The notes beneath the pieces were generated by a model. The model saw nothing but the letters and a program-made list of their open reading frames with translations. It did not search any database and was not told the origin of the DNA. Positions 9,426-17,113 of a stretch of 64,000 nt of DNA are shown piece by piece. A program made the position numbers and the translations under genes. Position 1 is the stretch's first letter. Each line of letters opens with the position of its first letter. Source of the stretch: JAXMHB01 sp046346965 (GTDB taxonomy: Bacteria; Pseudomonadota; Gammaproteobacteria; Xanthomonadales; SZUA-5); NCBI GenBank assembly GCA_046346965.1, contig JAXMHB010000001.1:186001-250000 (forward strand), written 5' to 3'.

Positions 9426-9947
9426 TTACAGCCCCAGGCGCGCCAATACCGCCGTGATAAAGGGCGCCTTGCCCGCCGTGTACGCGGCCTTGTCGTGCGG
9501 ATGCTGCAGCGCCAGAGCCTGCTTCAGTTCGGCGTAGCGGTGGCGCAGATCATCATCGGCACGCAGCGCGTCGCGAAAGGCGAGATGCCGCGTCCACAGC
9601 GCGCCGCCCCGGATCAGCCCATGCAGATGCACCCGTGGCAGTCCATCGGCGGCCGCGCGGACAAAGTAGCGCCGCTCGGGTAGTTGGTCTTCGTACTCGG
9701 GTCGGTATGCAAAGCCGCGCGCCGCCAGTGCGGTTTGCGCCTGCCCATACTCGTCCAGACTGGCGGCACCCGCCATCACATCGATCACCGGTTTGGCGCA
9801 CAGGCCCAGCACCGCTGTACTGCCGATCGACTCGAGCCTCACTGTCGGCATGCTCTCGGCCAGCAGGCTGATGACGCACTGGTGTTGGTCTGGCCAACCG
9901 GAATGGTAGGCCTGCAACTGCAGATCCAGCGTCCGCGCCGTACTCAA
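9426..9947 (-). CDS. GrpB family protein (nucleotidyltransferase-like fold)
   Basis: 173 residues matching the GrpB/UPF0157 family. The core is VRLESIGSTAVLGLCAKPVIDVM, in which the G-S-T and D-V-M residues correspond to a nucleotidyltransferase-like site, followed by RVHLHG and the LAFRDALRADDDLRHRYAELK segment typical of the family. It starts at a TTG whose last two bases form part of the stop codon of the double-receiver gene (TTGA), so translation is probably coupled. Biochemical function is not established for this branch. The distance from the conserved motif to the start agrees with usual family length. Confidence 0.85.
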   Translation of the reverse strand: MSTARTLDLQLQAYHSGWPDQHQCVISLLAESMPTVRLESIGSTAVLGLCAKPVIDVMAGAASLDEYGQAQTALAARGFAYRPEYEDQLPERRYFVRAAADGLPRVHLHGLIRGGALWTRHLAFRDALRADDDLRHRYAELKQALALQHPHDKAAYTAGKAPFITAVLARLGL

Positions 9948-10870
9948 CCGGTTGTTTCCGCCGTAAAGCGATCCCGTATCCGCTTGAGGAAGCCGAGCAC
10001 GCGCGTGGGGATGGAGGCGGTCGCCGCTTTGGGCGCTTCCGCCACCTCGTGCTGCTTCTGCAGGATCGGTGCAGCGCGCAGGCGATGGTGGTGGCCCACC
10101 GCCGCGTCTACGCTGAGTTGCAGCATGTTCGGGCGGATTGGCTTCGGCAGATAGCGGAATACCTGACCCTGGTTGATCAGATCGATCAGCAGGCGGCTGT
10201 CCTGGAACACGCTCAGAATCAGCGTCAGCGTGGTCGGACTGACCTGCTTCAACGATTTGATCGCGGGCGTGATGTCCTGACCCTTGAGCTTCACGTCGGT
10301 CAGCACCAGCGCGTAGTTGTCCTCGCTGAGCATGCCGAAGGCGTCTTCCAGCGTCTGACCCCAGCGCACGTCGAAGCGCTTGCCGAGGTGCTGACTGACC
10401 TCGTTGTAGATGGCCTCGGAGTCGTCGATCACCAGTACCTTGACATCGGCCGGCCCGCCAGTTGCCGGCAGCGGGTGGCTGGACGCGGCCTCCAGCTGCA
10501 CGCCAATCTCGGCCGCGCGCTGCAGCGTGCTGCGCAATTCGTCGGGATCCCAGGGCTTGTTGATGTAACGGAAGATCTCGCCCTCGTTGATCGAGCCAAC
10601 GATGGCGGCCAAATCGGAATAGCCGGTCAGCAGCAGGCGCATCGTATTGGGCGAGATCTCTCGCGCGCGCCGGAGCAGATCGACACCGAGCATTTGCGGC
10701 ATCCGTTGATCGCTGACCAGCACGTGAAAGTGGTGCTTGCGCAAAAGGGCCAGCGCTTCGTCGGGATCGGTGGTGCTGTGCACCTGAAAACTCGATTTGA
10801 ACATCATGACGAGCGAACGCAGGATGCGCTCCTCGTCATCGACAAACAGGATGCGGGGCGTCTCGCTCAT
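9944..10870 (-). CDS. Response regulator with two receiver domains and no output domain
   Basis: 308 residues. Receiver 1 (about 5-120) has VDDEE, the acceptor Asp in VLVSDQRMP and the KPW signature within INEGEIFRYINKPW. This form of receiver is often found in front of HD-GYP phosphodiesterases, but none follows here. Receiver 2 (about 147-265) has VIDDSE, Asp in LVLTDVKLKG and INQGQVFRYLPKP. The remaining ~45 residues form a basic tail. It lies 10 bases downstream of the dCache histidine kinase in the same direction, so the two very probably form a pair. Output would be through protein-protein contact or a phosphorelay, since no DNA-binding or enzymatic domain is visible. Confidence 0.92.
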   Translation of the reverse strand: MSETPRILFVDDEERILRSLVMMFKSSFQVHSTTDPDEALALLRKHHFHVLVSDQRMPQMLGVDLLRRAREISPNTMRLLLTGYSDLAAIVGSINEGEIFRYINKPWDPDELRSTLQRAAEIGVQLEAASSHPLPATGGPADVKVLVIDDSEAIYNEVSQHLGKRFDVRWGQTLEDAFGMLSEDNYALVLTDVKLKGQDITPAIKSLKQVSPTTLTLILSVFQDSRLLIDLINQGQVFRYLPKPIRPNMLQLSVDAAVGHHHRLRAAPILQKQHEVAEAPKAATASIPTRVLGFLKRIRDRFTAETTG

Positions 10871-10880
10871 CGCGCTGTCC

Positions 10881-13259
10881 TCATGCCGCTGCGGTCGGGG
10901 CCGATTCTCGAATCGGCAGACTGATCACAAATCGGGTGCCGGCACCCGGCTTCGACGATACCCGGATTCGGCCGCCGTGTTGCTGCACGATCTTGTAGAC
11001 GATGGACAGACCGAGGCCGGTGCCCTCGCCGACCTTCTTGGTGGTGAAGAAAGGATCGAAGATCTTCGGCAGCACGTCTTTGTCGATACCGCGGCCATTG
11101 TCCTGCACGGAGATATGGACGTTGTCGCTGTCGGCGCTGGTGCTGATCGTGAGGACGCCGTTCTGGTCGACCGCATGCGCGGCGTTGTTGATCAGATTCA
11201 GCAGCACTTGGTTGATCTGCGCGGGCGAGCAGGAAACGGCCGGGATCTCGCCCAGCTGCTTGACCACCTGCACCCTGTTTTTCAATACGTTACGGGCGAT
11301 GTTCAGGGTACTTTCGACGCATTCGTTGATCTGCGTGTGTTTGACTTTGGCCTCGTCCAGACGGCTGAAATTGCGCAGATTGACCACCATCTCGGAGATC
11401 TGCTCGACACCGTAAATGGTGTCCTTGAACAGCACGTCGAGATCGTCGCGCACACCCTCGTCGCGCAGGGCCTCGGCCAGCGTTTTCATCTCGGCCAGCG
11501 TCTGTTCGACCACCGCTTCATCGGCATTGCCATCGGCCAGACAGCGCGCCAGCGCATTCGAGCGCTCGATCAACTCACCCAGGCGCTCGGTGAACTCGCG
11601 CGCCATCAACACGTTGTTCTTCACATAGCCGAGTGGCGTGTTGATCTCATGGGCGACGCCAGCCACCATCTGACCGAGCGAGGCCATCTTTTCGGACTGG
11701 ATCAGCTGCAGTTGCGAGGCTTTCAGCTCACTCAACGCCTTGCTCAACTCCGCGGTGCGCTCGACGACGCGCTGTTCCAGCATCACATTGACCTGCGCCA
11801 GCTTGCCCTCGTTATCGACGACGCGGTCGATCAACTCATTGAAAGAGTGACCAAGAACCGCGAGCTCGTTGTGGCCGCGCTCATCGAGGTGGTGCTGCGT
11901 CAGTTCGGTGTAGCGGCGGCGGGCGATCAACTCACCGACCACCTGCATGGCCTTGGCGGAACGGCCCAGCGGCGCAATCACGCCGCGGTTGAGGAAAATG
12001 AAGGCCAGTAGCACCACCAGCACGGCCGAGGCGCCGAGATAGGTCAGCAGCGAGCGCGAGATGCCGGTTGCCACCGCGGTCGCCTCCGCCAGCGGCTTGA
12101 CCACGACCAGCTTCCAATAGGAGCCCGGCACCTGGAACACGAAGCTCAGCACCTGGGTCTTGAGCTGCGGATCCATCTCCATGGCGAAGGAGCGCGCCAG
12201 CGTCGAGCGCTCGATCGAATAGCGCTCCTTCAAGGGATCGGCGCTGATCGCCGCCACCAGTCGCGCCGGCTCGGCATCGATCTGATAGCTGTTTTGGTCG
12301 ATCTCCGTGGCGATCTGATCCAGCTTGGGGCCGAGTTTGGTGGCCGCCGCCGCGATGACCTCGTCGTTGATCGACTGCAGCGCATCGGCAATCGGCTTGA
12401 ACAGCGGCTCGGCCTGTGCGTACTCCGCCGCGGTGATGAACTCCTCGGTGCGGGCGCCCTTGTCGTCCTTGCCGATGCGCTTGACCTTGTCGGCATCCGG
12501 GTAGGTGATGAAGCGGTTGTTGCGGTCGAGAATGAACACGTAGCCGCCGGTTTTCTGCCGCCAGGCGTCGGCGAAGGCCGCGAGGCCTTCGAGGCGCAGA
12601 TCCACCGTCGCCACACCGTTGAACTTGCCCTCGGTCCATTGCGCCACGGTGCACGTGACCATCGGCTGATAGGAGTACGGGTCCATGTAGGACTGACTCC
12701 AGTAGCAGCTGCCGGGCGCCACGAACTGGGCCGGCACATACCACTCCTCGTTGTGGTAACCGTTGCCGGGCTGGTTGTAATCGTCGAAGTAGGTCAGCGC
12801 ATGGGTCTGCGCATCGCGGCCCCAGAAGAAGCTGCGCCGCTCCACCGTCGGATCGAAAGCAAAGGGCTGCGGCCAGTAGCCCCCGCCGGCCACTGCTTGA
12901 TCGCCGCCAAAGTCGAGCAGCGGCGGCAGCGTGCGGTTGAAGGTGTCGACGTCCTTGGGTAGCTCGGAAGACACCGCCGCGACCGTACGCGTCAGCGCGG
13001 CGATCTCGCTGGACCGGGTCAGCAGGCCCGAGACCGCGTTGTTGCCCATCTGTTCGATCAATCGACTGGATTCTTCCAGCACCAACTGCTTGCCGCGGGT
13101 CTCCAGGACATACCAGGTACCGGTGACCAGCAGCGCCGACACCAGCATCAGCCCCAGCAGTGCACGGAAACCCAGGCCCTGGTACCAGGCGAGCGGTCGG
13201 ATGGCGGTGGGAGTCGGTGCAGTTGCGTCTGAATCTGGCCCAGCGTCACCGACGGTCAT
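10881..13259 (-). CDS. dCache sensor histidine kinase
   Basis: 792 residues. After a membrane helix (FRALLGLMLVSALLVTGTWY), residues ~60-380 form a large extracytoplasmic double-Cache region (EWYVPAQF, YMDPYSYQPMVTCTVA, GYVFILDRNNRFITYPD). A second helix lies near 395-415 (LTYLGASAVLVVLLAFIF), then a HAMP linker and a coiled coil. The HisKA domain has VAGVAHEINTPLGYV (His near 536), and HATPase has NLINNAAHAV, DNGRGID and GTGLGLSIV. Cache domains usually sense small molecules directly; the ligand here is unknown. It is followed after 10 bases by the double-receiver gene, its likely partner. Confidence 0.93.
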   Translation of the reverse strand: MTVGDAGPDSDATAPTPTAIRPLAWYQGLGFRALLGLMLVSALLVTGTWYVLETRGKQLVLEESSRLIEQMGNNAVSGLLTRSSEIAALTRTVAAVSSELPKDVDTFNRTLPPLLDFGGDQAVAGGGYWPQPFAFDPTVERRSFFWGRDAQTHALTYFDDYNQPGNGYHNEEWYVPAQFVAPGSCYWSQSYMDPYSYQPMVTCTVAQWTEGKFNGVATVDLRLEGLAAFADAWRQKTGGYVFILDRNNRFITYPDADKVKRIGKDDKGARTEEFITAAEYAQAEPLFKPIADALQSINDEVIAAAATKLGPKLDQIATEIDQNSYQIDAEPARLVAAISADPLKERYSIERSTLARSFAMEMDPQLKTQVLSFVFQVPGSYWKLVVVKPLAEATAVATGISRSLLTYLGASAVLVVLLAFIFLNRGVIAPLGRSAKAMQVVGELIARRRYTELTQHHLDERGHNELAVLGHSFNELIDRVVDNEGKLAQVNVMLEQRVVERTAELSKALSELKASQLQLIQSEKMASLGQMVAGVAHEINTPLGYVKNNVLMAREFTERLGELIERSNALARCLADGNADEAVVEQTLAEMKTLAEALRDEGVRDDLDVLFKDTIYGVEQISEMVVNLRNFSRLDEAKVKHTQINECVESTLNIARNVLKNRVQVVKQLGEIPAVSCSPAQINQVLLNLINNAAHAVDQNGVLTISTSADSDNVHISVQDNGRGIDKDVLPKIFDPFFTTKKVGEGTGLGLSIVYKIVQQHGGRIRVSSKPGAGTRFVISLPIRESAPTAAA

Positions 13260-13349
13260 CAGCCCTACTCCGTGTCGTGGTAAACCCTAGTCTGCTACAG
13301 GAATGTGAAGACTGGTCACCGCGTTGCACTTGTTAAAGCTGTCTGAAAG

Positions 13350-14852
13350 TCAGCCCTCGAAAAGATCGGCCTGAGGGTGCTCGGCGCGGGTCTGACGCGG
13401 GCGCCGACGCGAGCCGTGACGCTGCTGGATGGTGTCGGCTTCGCGGCGATAGACCTCGCCATGGCGCACGCCCCAGATCGCCGCGCGCGCTGCGCGGCTG
13501 CGCTCGGCGAGATCGATCACCGGGGCGGGATAGTCGCGTCCGATCGCGCAGCCGCTCCGCTGTTGCACGCTGGCCGGCATGCGCCAGGGCTCGATGGTGA
13601 AGGCCGCCGGCACGCGCGCCAGTGCCGGGATCCAGCGCCGCACAAACACGCCGTCCGGGTCCTGATCCTGCGCCTGCTTGAGCGGGTTGTAGATGCGCGC
13701 CGTGTTGATACCAGTGGTACCCGATTGCATCTGCACCTGCGGATAGTGGATGCCGGGTTCGTAGTCGAGAAACTCGCGCGCCAGGTGCAGCGCGGTGGGG
13801 CGCCAGGGTTGCCAGAGTTGATAACTGGCAAAGCTGACCAGCATCGCGCGCATCCGGAAGTTGATCCAACCGGTGGCTCTCAGCATGCGCATGCAGGCGT
13901 CGACCATCGGAAAGCCAGTCTCGCCCTGCGCCCAGGCTGCATGCAGTGTCGGGTCGGCCTGCTCGCGCAAGCCATCGTAGGCAGGATGCAGGTTGCGGGT
14001 CTCGATTTCCGGCTCCGATTCCAGCTTCTGGATGAAATGGCAGTGCCAGTGCAAGCGGCTCTCGAAGGAGGCGAGCGAGGCCAGGACGCCGGCCGGGCGC
14101 TCGGCTTGCTCGGTCCACGCCAGCCGTGCCTCTCGGCTCGCGTGCAGCACCTGGCGGATCGAGAGTTGCCCGAAGCTGAGGTACGGTGACAGCCGGGAGC
14201 AGGCGCCAGCGGCACTGAGCGGGCTGGACATCGCCCGCCGATAGTCGATGCCGCGTGTGTGCAAAAAGGAATCGAGCAGGCGCCGCGCGTGCGCAAGGCC
14301 GCCATGCTGGCGGCGCCGCGGATCGACGCGCGCGGGCGGTTCCGTGCTGGCAAAGGGCAGTCGTGCCGGCAGGATCGAGCTCGGGATCGGCAGCGGTGCC
14401 GGGTCCATGCGCTGATGCCAGATCTGCGCATAGCGATCGCGGTCGCGCAGACGACGCACCACGCCATTGTTCGGATACTCGATCCAGCGCACCGCGTGCG
14501 CGCGGCACCAGTGCGCCACCGCGCGGTCGCGGGCATAGCTCAGCAGATTGCCGGTTTCTTCGTGGCTGTGCAGCACGAAGCGGCCGAGCGCGGCATGCAG
14601 TCGGTCGAGCACCGCGCGCATCTCGCCGCTGACGCGCAGCAGCGGCACGCCAAGCTGCGCCAACTGGGCACGCAGGTCGACCAGGCACTCGTCGAGAAAA
14701 GCCAGATGCAGCGCGGAGCAGTCGGGTGACGACTGCAAATCCGGCTCATCCACGTACAGGCCGAACACCGCGCCGCGGCCGGCGGCGGTGCTGAGCGGGG
14801 CGTGGTCGGCCACCCGGAGGTCGCGCTTGAACCAGACGATCTGGATTTCCAT
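13350..14852 (-). CDS. Cryptochrome/photolyase family FAD protein
   Basis: 500 residues. The N-terminal alpha/beta photolyase domain begins IQIVWFKRDLRVADHAPL. The C-terminal FAD-binding domain has TGFPMVDACMRMLRATGWINFRMRAM and the family segment YEPGIHYPQVQMQSGTTG, written here in parts, then INTARIYNPLKQAQDQDPDG and FVRRWIPAL. These are the hallmarks of DNA photolyases and the related cryptochrome-like group. Light-driven repair of cyclobutane pyrimidine dimers is the expected role, but the C-terminal variant (INTARIYNP) is typical of a branch whose activity I cannot fix from sequence. It is transcribed away from metB. Confidence 0.88.
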   Translation of the reverse strand: MEIQIVWFKRDLRVADHAPLSTAAGRGAVFGLYVDEPDLQSSPDCSALHLAFLDECLVDLRAQLAQLGVPLLRVSGEMRAVLDRLHAALGRFVLHSHEETGNLLSYARDRAVAHWCRAHAVRWIEYPNNGVVRRLRDRDRYAQIWHQRMDPAPLPIPSSILPARLPFASTEPPARVDPRRRQHGGLAHARRLLDSFLHTRGIDYRRAMSSPLSAAGACSRLSPYLSFGQLSIRQVLHASREARLAWTEQAERPAGVLASLASFESRLHWHCHFIQKLESEPEIETRNLHPAYDGLREQADPTLHAAWAQGETGFPMVDACMRMLRATGWINFRMRAMLVSFASYQLWQPWRPTALHLAREFLDYEPGIHYPQVQMQSGTTGINTARIYNPLKQAQDQDPDGVFVRRWIPALARVPAAFTIEPWRMPASVQQRSGCAIGRDYPAPVIDLAERSRAARAAIWGVRHGEVYRREADTIQQRHGSRRRPRQTRAEHPQADLFEG

Positions 14853-14917
14853 GCGCGCAGTGTCGCCGTCGCCGCGTGCAGGACGGGCGAAAACGATAAT
14901 CGGTGTGTCCCAGCTAT

Positions 14918-14949
14918 GGACGTCCAGACGTCCAGACGTCTAGACTTCC
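14918..14949. promoter_or_regulatory. Four tandem met boxes, candidate MetJ operator
   Basis: Four contiguous 8-bp units, GGACGTCC, AGACGTCC, AGACGTCT and AGACTTCC, match the Escherichia coli MetJ met-box consensus AGACGTCT at 6, 7, 8 and 6 positions respectively. They sit 29 bases before the metB start, in the divergent metB/photolyase region. A GATAAT at 14895-14900 could be a -10 element, which would put the boxes across the start of the transcript. MetJ binds such tandem boxes as S-adenosylmethionine-loaded dimers and represses. No metJ gene is in the window. Confidence 0.8.
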
Positions 14950-14978
14950 CAAAAAATCCTGACCCCGGAGAGATCTCG

Positions 14979-16157
14979 ATGAGCCAGTACTCGCCTGCCA
15001 CCAGCGCCGTGCGCGCCGCCATCGACACTGATCGCGCCCATGGCGCCGTCGTCCCGCCGCTGGTGCTGTCGAGCAATTTCAGCTTTGCCGGCTTTGCCCA
15101 GCCGCGCCAGTACGACTACACCCGCTCCGGCAATCCCACTCGTGATGCGCTGGCGCAGGCGCTGGCCGAGCTGGAGGGCGGGGCGGGCGCGGTGGTGACC
15201 TGTACCGGGATGGCGGCGGTCACGCTGGCATTGCAGCTGGTGCCCGAGGGCGGTTTGCTGGTGGCGCCGCATGATTGCTATGGCGGGACCTGGCGCTTGT
15301 TTGACACGCTGGCGCAGCGCGGTCGCTTTCGTCTGAAGCTGGTGGATCAGAGCCAGTTGGGGGCGGTCGAGGCAGCGCTGCGCGAGTCAGCCGATCTGTT
15401 GTGGATCGAAACGCCCAGCAATCCGCTGTTGCGCGTGGTCGATGTGCGTGCGCTGGCGGATCTCGCCCATCGTTACGGCGCGCGGGTGCTGGCCGACAAC
15501 ACCTTTCTGTCGCCACTGTGGCAGCGCCCGCTCGACCTGGGGGCGGATGTGGTGCTGCATTCCACGACCAAGTACCTGAACGGCCATAGTGACGTCGTCG
15601 GCGGTGCGCTGATCAGTCGCGACCGCGCCGTGCACGAGGAGCTGGCCTGGTGGAACAACTGCCTGGGCCTCGGCGGTGCGCCTTTCGATGCCTACCTGAC
15701 GCTGCGCGGCCTGCGCACGCTGTCGGCGCGCCTGCGCGTGCATGCCGAGAACGCGCTGGCCTTGGCGGAGATCCTGGCGGCGCATCCGGCGGTTGAGCGC
15801 GTCTATTTCCCCGGGCTCGCGAGCGATCCCGGCCATGCGCTGGCGACGCGTCAGCAGTTGGGTTATGGCGCCATGCTGAGTTTCGAACTGCGCGGCGGCG
15901 AGGCCGAGGTGCGCGCATTGCTCGGCGGTCTGCGCTGCTACACGCTGGCCGAGTCTTTGGGCGGCGTCGAGAGCCTGATCGCACATCCGGCCACGATGAC
16001 GCACGCCTCGATGACGCCGGAAGCGCGCGCCGTCGCCGGGATATCGGCGCAGCTGCTGCGAGTGTCGGTGGGTATTGAGGACATCGCCGATCTGCGTGCC
16101 GATCTGCTGGCCGGTCTGGGGCGCGCGCAGGCCTTGGCTTTGCGTCGGGCTGCCTGA
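14979..16157 (+). CDS. metB: Cystathionine gamma-synthase (O-succinylhomoserine thiol-lyase type)
   Basis: 392 residues, a PLP enzyme of the Cys/Met metabolism family. It has YDYTRSGNPTRDAL near the N-terminus, the PLP-contacting SATGMAA-like segment (here TCTGMAAVTL), DNTFLSPLWQRPLDLGAD, and the PLP lysine in HSTTKYLNGHSDVVGG. It joins an activated homoserine with cysteine (or sulfide) on the way to methionine. Family members with the same core include cystathionine gamma-lyases. The upstream met boxes favour the biosynthetic assignment. The ATG at 14979 is preceded by GGAGAG at a suitable distance; the frame is open further upstream across the operator, but without similarity. Confidence 0.88.
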   Translation: MSQYSPATSAVRAAIDTDRAHGAVVPPLVLSSNFSFAGFAQPRQYDYTRSGNPTRDALAQALAELEGGAGAVVTCTGMAAVTLALQLVPEGGLLVAPHDCYGGTWRLFDTLAQRGRFRLKLVDQSQLGAVEAALRESADLLWIETPSNPLLRVVDVRALADLAHRYGARVLADNTFLSPLWQRPLDLGADVVLHSTTKYLNGHSDVVGGALISRDRAVHEELAWWNNCLGLGGAPFDAYLTLRGLRTLSARLRVHAENALALAEILAAHPAVERVYFPGLASDPGHALATRQQLGYGAMLSFELRGGEAEVRALLGGLRCYTLAESLGGVESLIAHPATMTHASMTPEARAVAGISAQLLRVSVGIEDIADLRADLLAGLGRAQALALRRAA

Positions 16158-16211
16158 CAGCGAGGCGCGCTTGCGGCAACATCGCAGGCCCCGCTGTCCA
16201 GTTGACCCACG

Positions 16212-16580
16212 ATGCCCAAACTGCTGCTCAATTTGCGCCAGGTGCCTGAGGACGAAGCCGAGGAAGTACGCGCGCTGCTGGACGAGTTGGCAGTGGACTG
16301 GTACGAAACCCGGCCCAGCCTGTGGGGCATCTCGCATGGCGGCATTTGGCTGCGCGAAGAAAGCCGCCATGCCGAGGTCAAGGCGCGCCTCGATGCGTAC
16401 CAGCGCGAACGGCAGGCGCGCGCCCGTGCCGACTGGGACGAGTCGGTGCGCCGCGGTGAGGCGCCGACTTTTCTCGGCGCACTGCAGGCGCGCCCGGTGC
16501 GCACGCTGCTGGCCCTGGGTGCCGCCGCGCTGCTGGTCGTCCTGACCGTGGCTTTGCCCTACTGGTACTTGAAGGGCTGA
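16212..16580 (+). CDS. DUF6164 family small membrane protein
   Basis: 122 residues. It begins MPKLLLNLRQVPEDEAEEVRALL and contains the conserved WYETRPSLWGISHGG core of DUF6164, followed by a charged helical region and one C-terminal membrane helix (TLLALGAAALLVVLTVALPYW). Function is unknown. It follows metB by 54 bases on the same strand and converges on the pyrimidine operon. Only the family membership and topology can be supported. Confidence 0.8.
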   Translation: MPKLLLNLRQVPEDEAEEVRALLDELAVDWYETRPSLWGISHGGIWLREESRHAEVKARLDAYQRERQARARADWDESVRRGEAPTFLGALQARPVRTLLALGAAALLVVLTVALPYWYLKG

Positions 16581-16594
16581 GCCGGCGGCCCGGC
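16581..16594. terminator. Small GC hairpin in a convergent gap
   Basis: GCCGG (16581-16585) and CCGGC (16590-16594) can form a 5-bp stem with a 4-base loop in the 20-base gap between the DUF6164 gene and the leftward lipoprotein gene. There is no T-run, so support is weak. Confidence 0.25.
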
Positions 16595-16600
16595 AGCGGG

Positions 16601-17113
16601 TCAGTAGCGGGGCAGCGGTTTGACCGGGCAGCGCGCGGCACGCTCGCGCGCCGCCACCGAGGTGTTGGCGTCGCCCAGCGCGTCACGGCTTTCTGCGATC
16701 GTCAGCCAGTTGCGCATGCACCACTGGCCGATGCGGGAGCCGAGTTCGTAGCTCTTCATCGCCAATTTCTCGGCGTCCAGAAAGCGCTCGGCGCGCAGCA
16801 GGGCCTCCGCCTTCAGCTGCCACAGCCGCGGGTTTTCCGGCTCGATCTGCAGCGCTTGCTCGATGTGACGCTCCGCCAGCGGCACATCGCCCGTAGCCTC
16901 GGCCTTGGCGATCTCGCCGAGCAGATAGTCGACCGAGGGATTCTGCAGCGGCGCGATCTCGACGGCCGATGGGCTGGCTAGCGCGACCGTGCGCAGTTCG
17001 GCGACGCGATCTCGCGGCGGCGGCGGTGGTGGTGCGGGTGGCGCGGGCGGCGGCGGCGTGGCGCAACCGGCCAGCAGAGCGAGTCCAAGCAGGGTCGGAA
17101 GGGCGCGCTTCAT
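16601..17113 (-). CDS. TPR-type lipoprotein at the end of the pyr operon
   Basis: 170 residues. The lipoprotein signal peptide ends in the lipobox LLAGC (Cys near residue 17), followed by a proline-rich tether (PPPPAPPAPPPPPP). The rest holds TPR-like helices (ERHIEQALQIEPENPRLWQLKAEALL, written here as one motif pair) and ends with CPVKPLPRY. It overlaps the pyrC' gene by 4 bases (ATGA), so it is cotranscribed with the pyrimidine genes, yet nothing links it to nucleotide metabolism. Probably an outer-membrane-anchored periplasmic scaffold; function unknown. Confidence 0.8.
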   Translation of the reverse strand: MKRALPTLLGLALLAGCATPPPPAPPAPPPPPPRDRVAELRTVALASPSAVEIAPLQNPSVDYLLGEIAKAEATGDVPLAERHIEQALQIEPENPRLWQLKAEALLRAERFLDAEKLAMKSYELGSRIGQWCMRNWLTIAESRDALGDANTSVAARERAARCPVKPLPRY

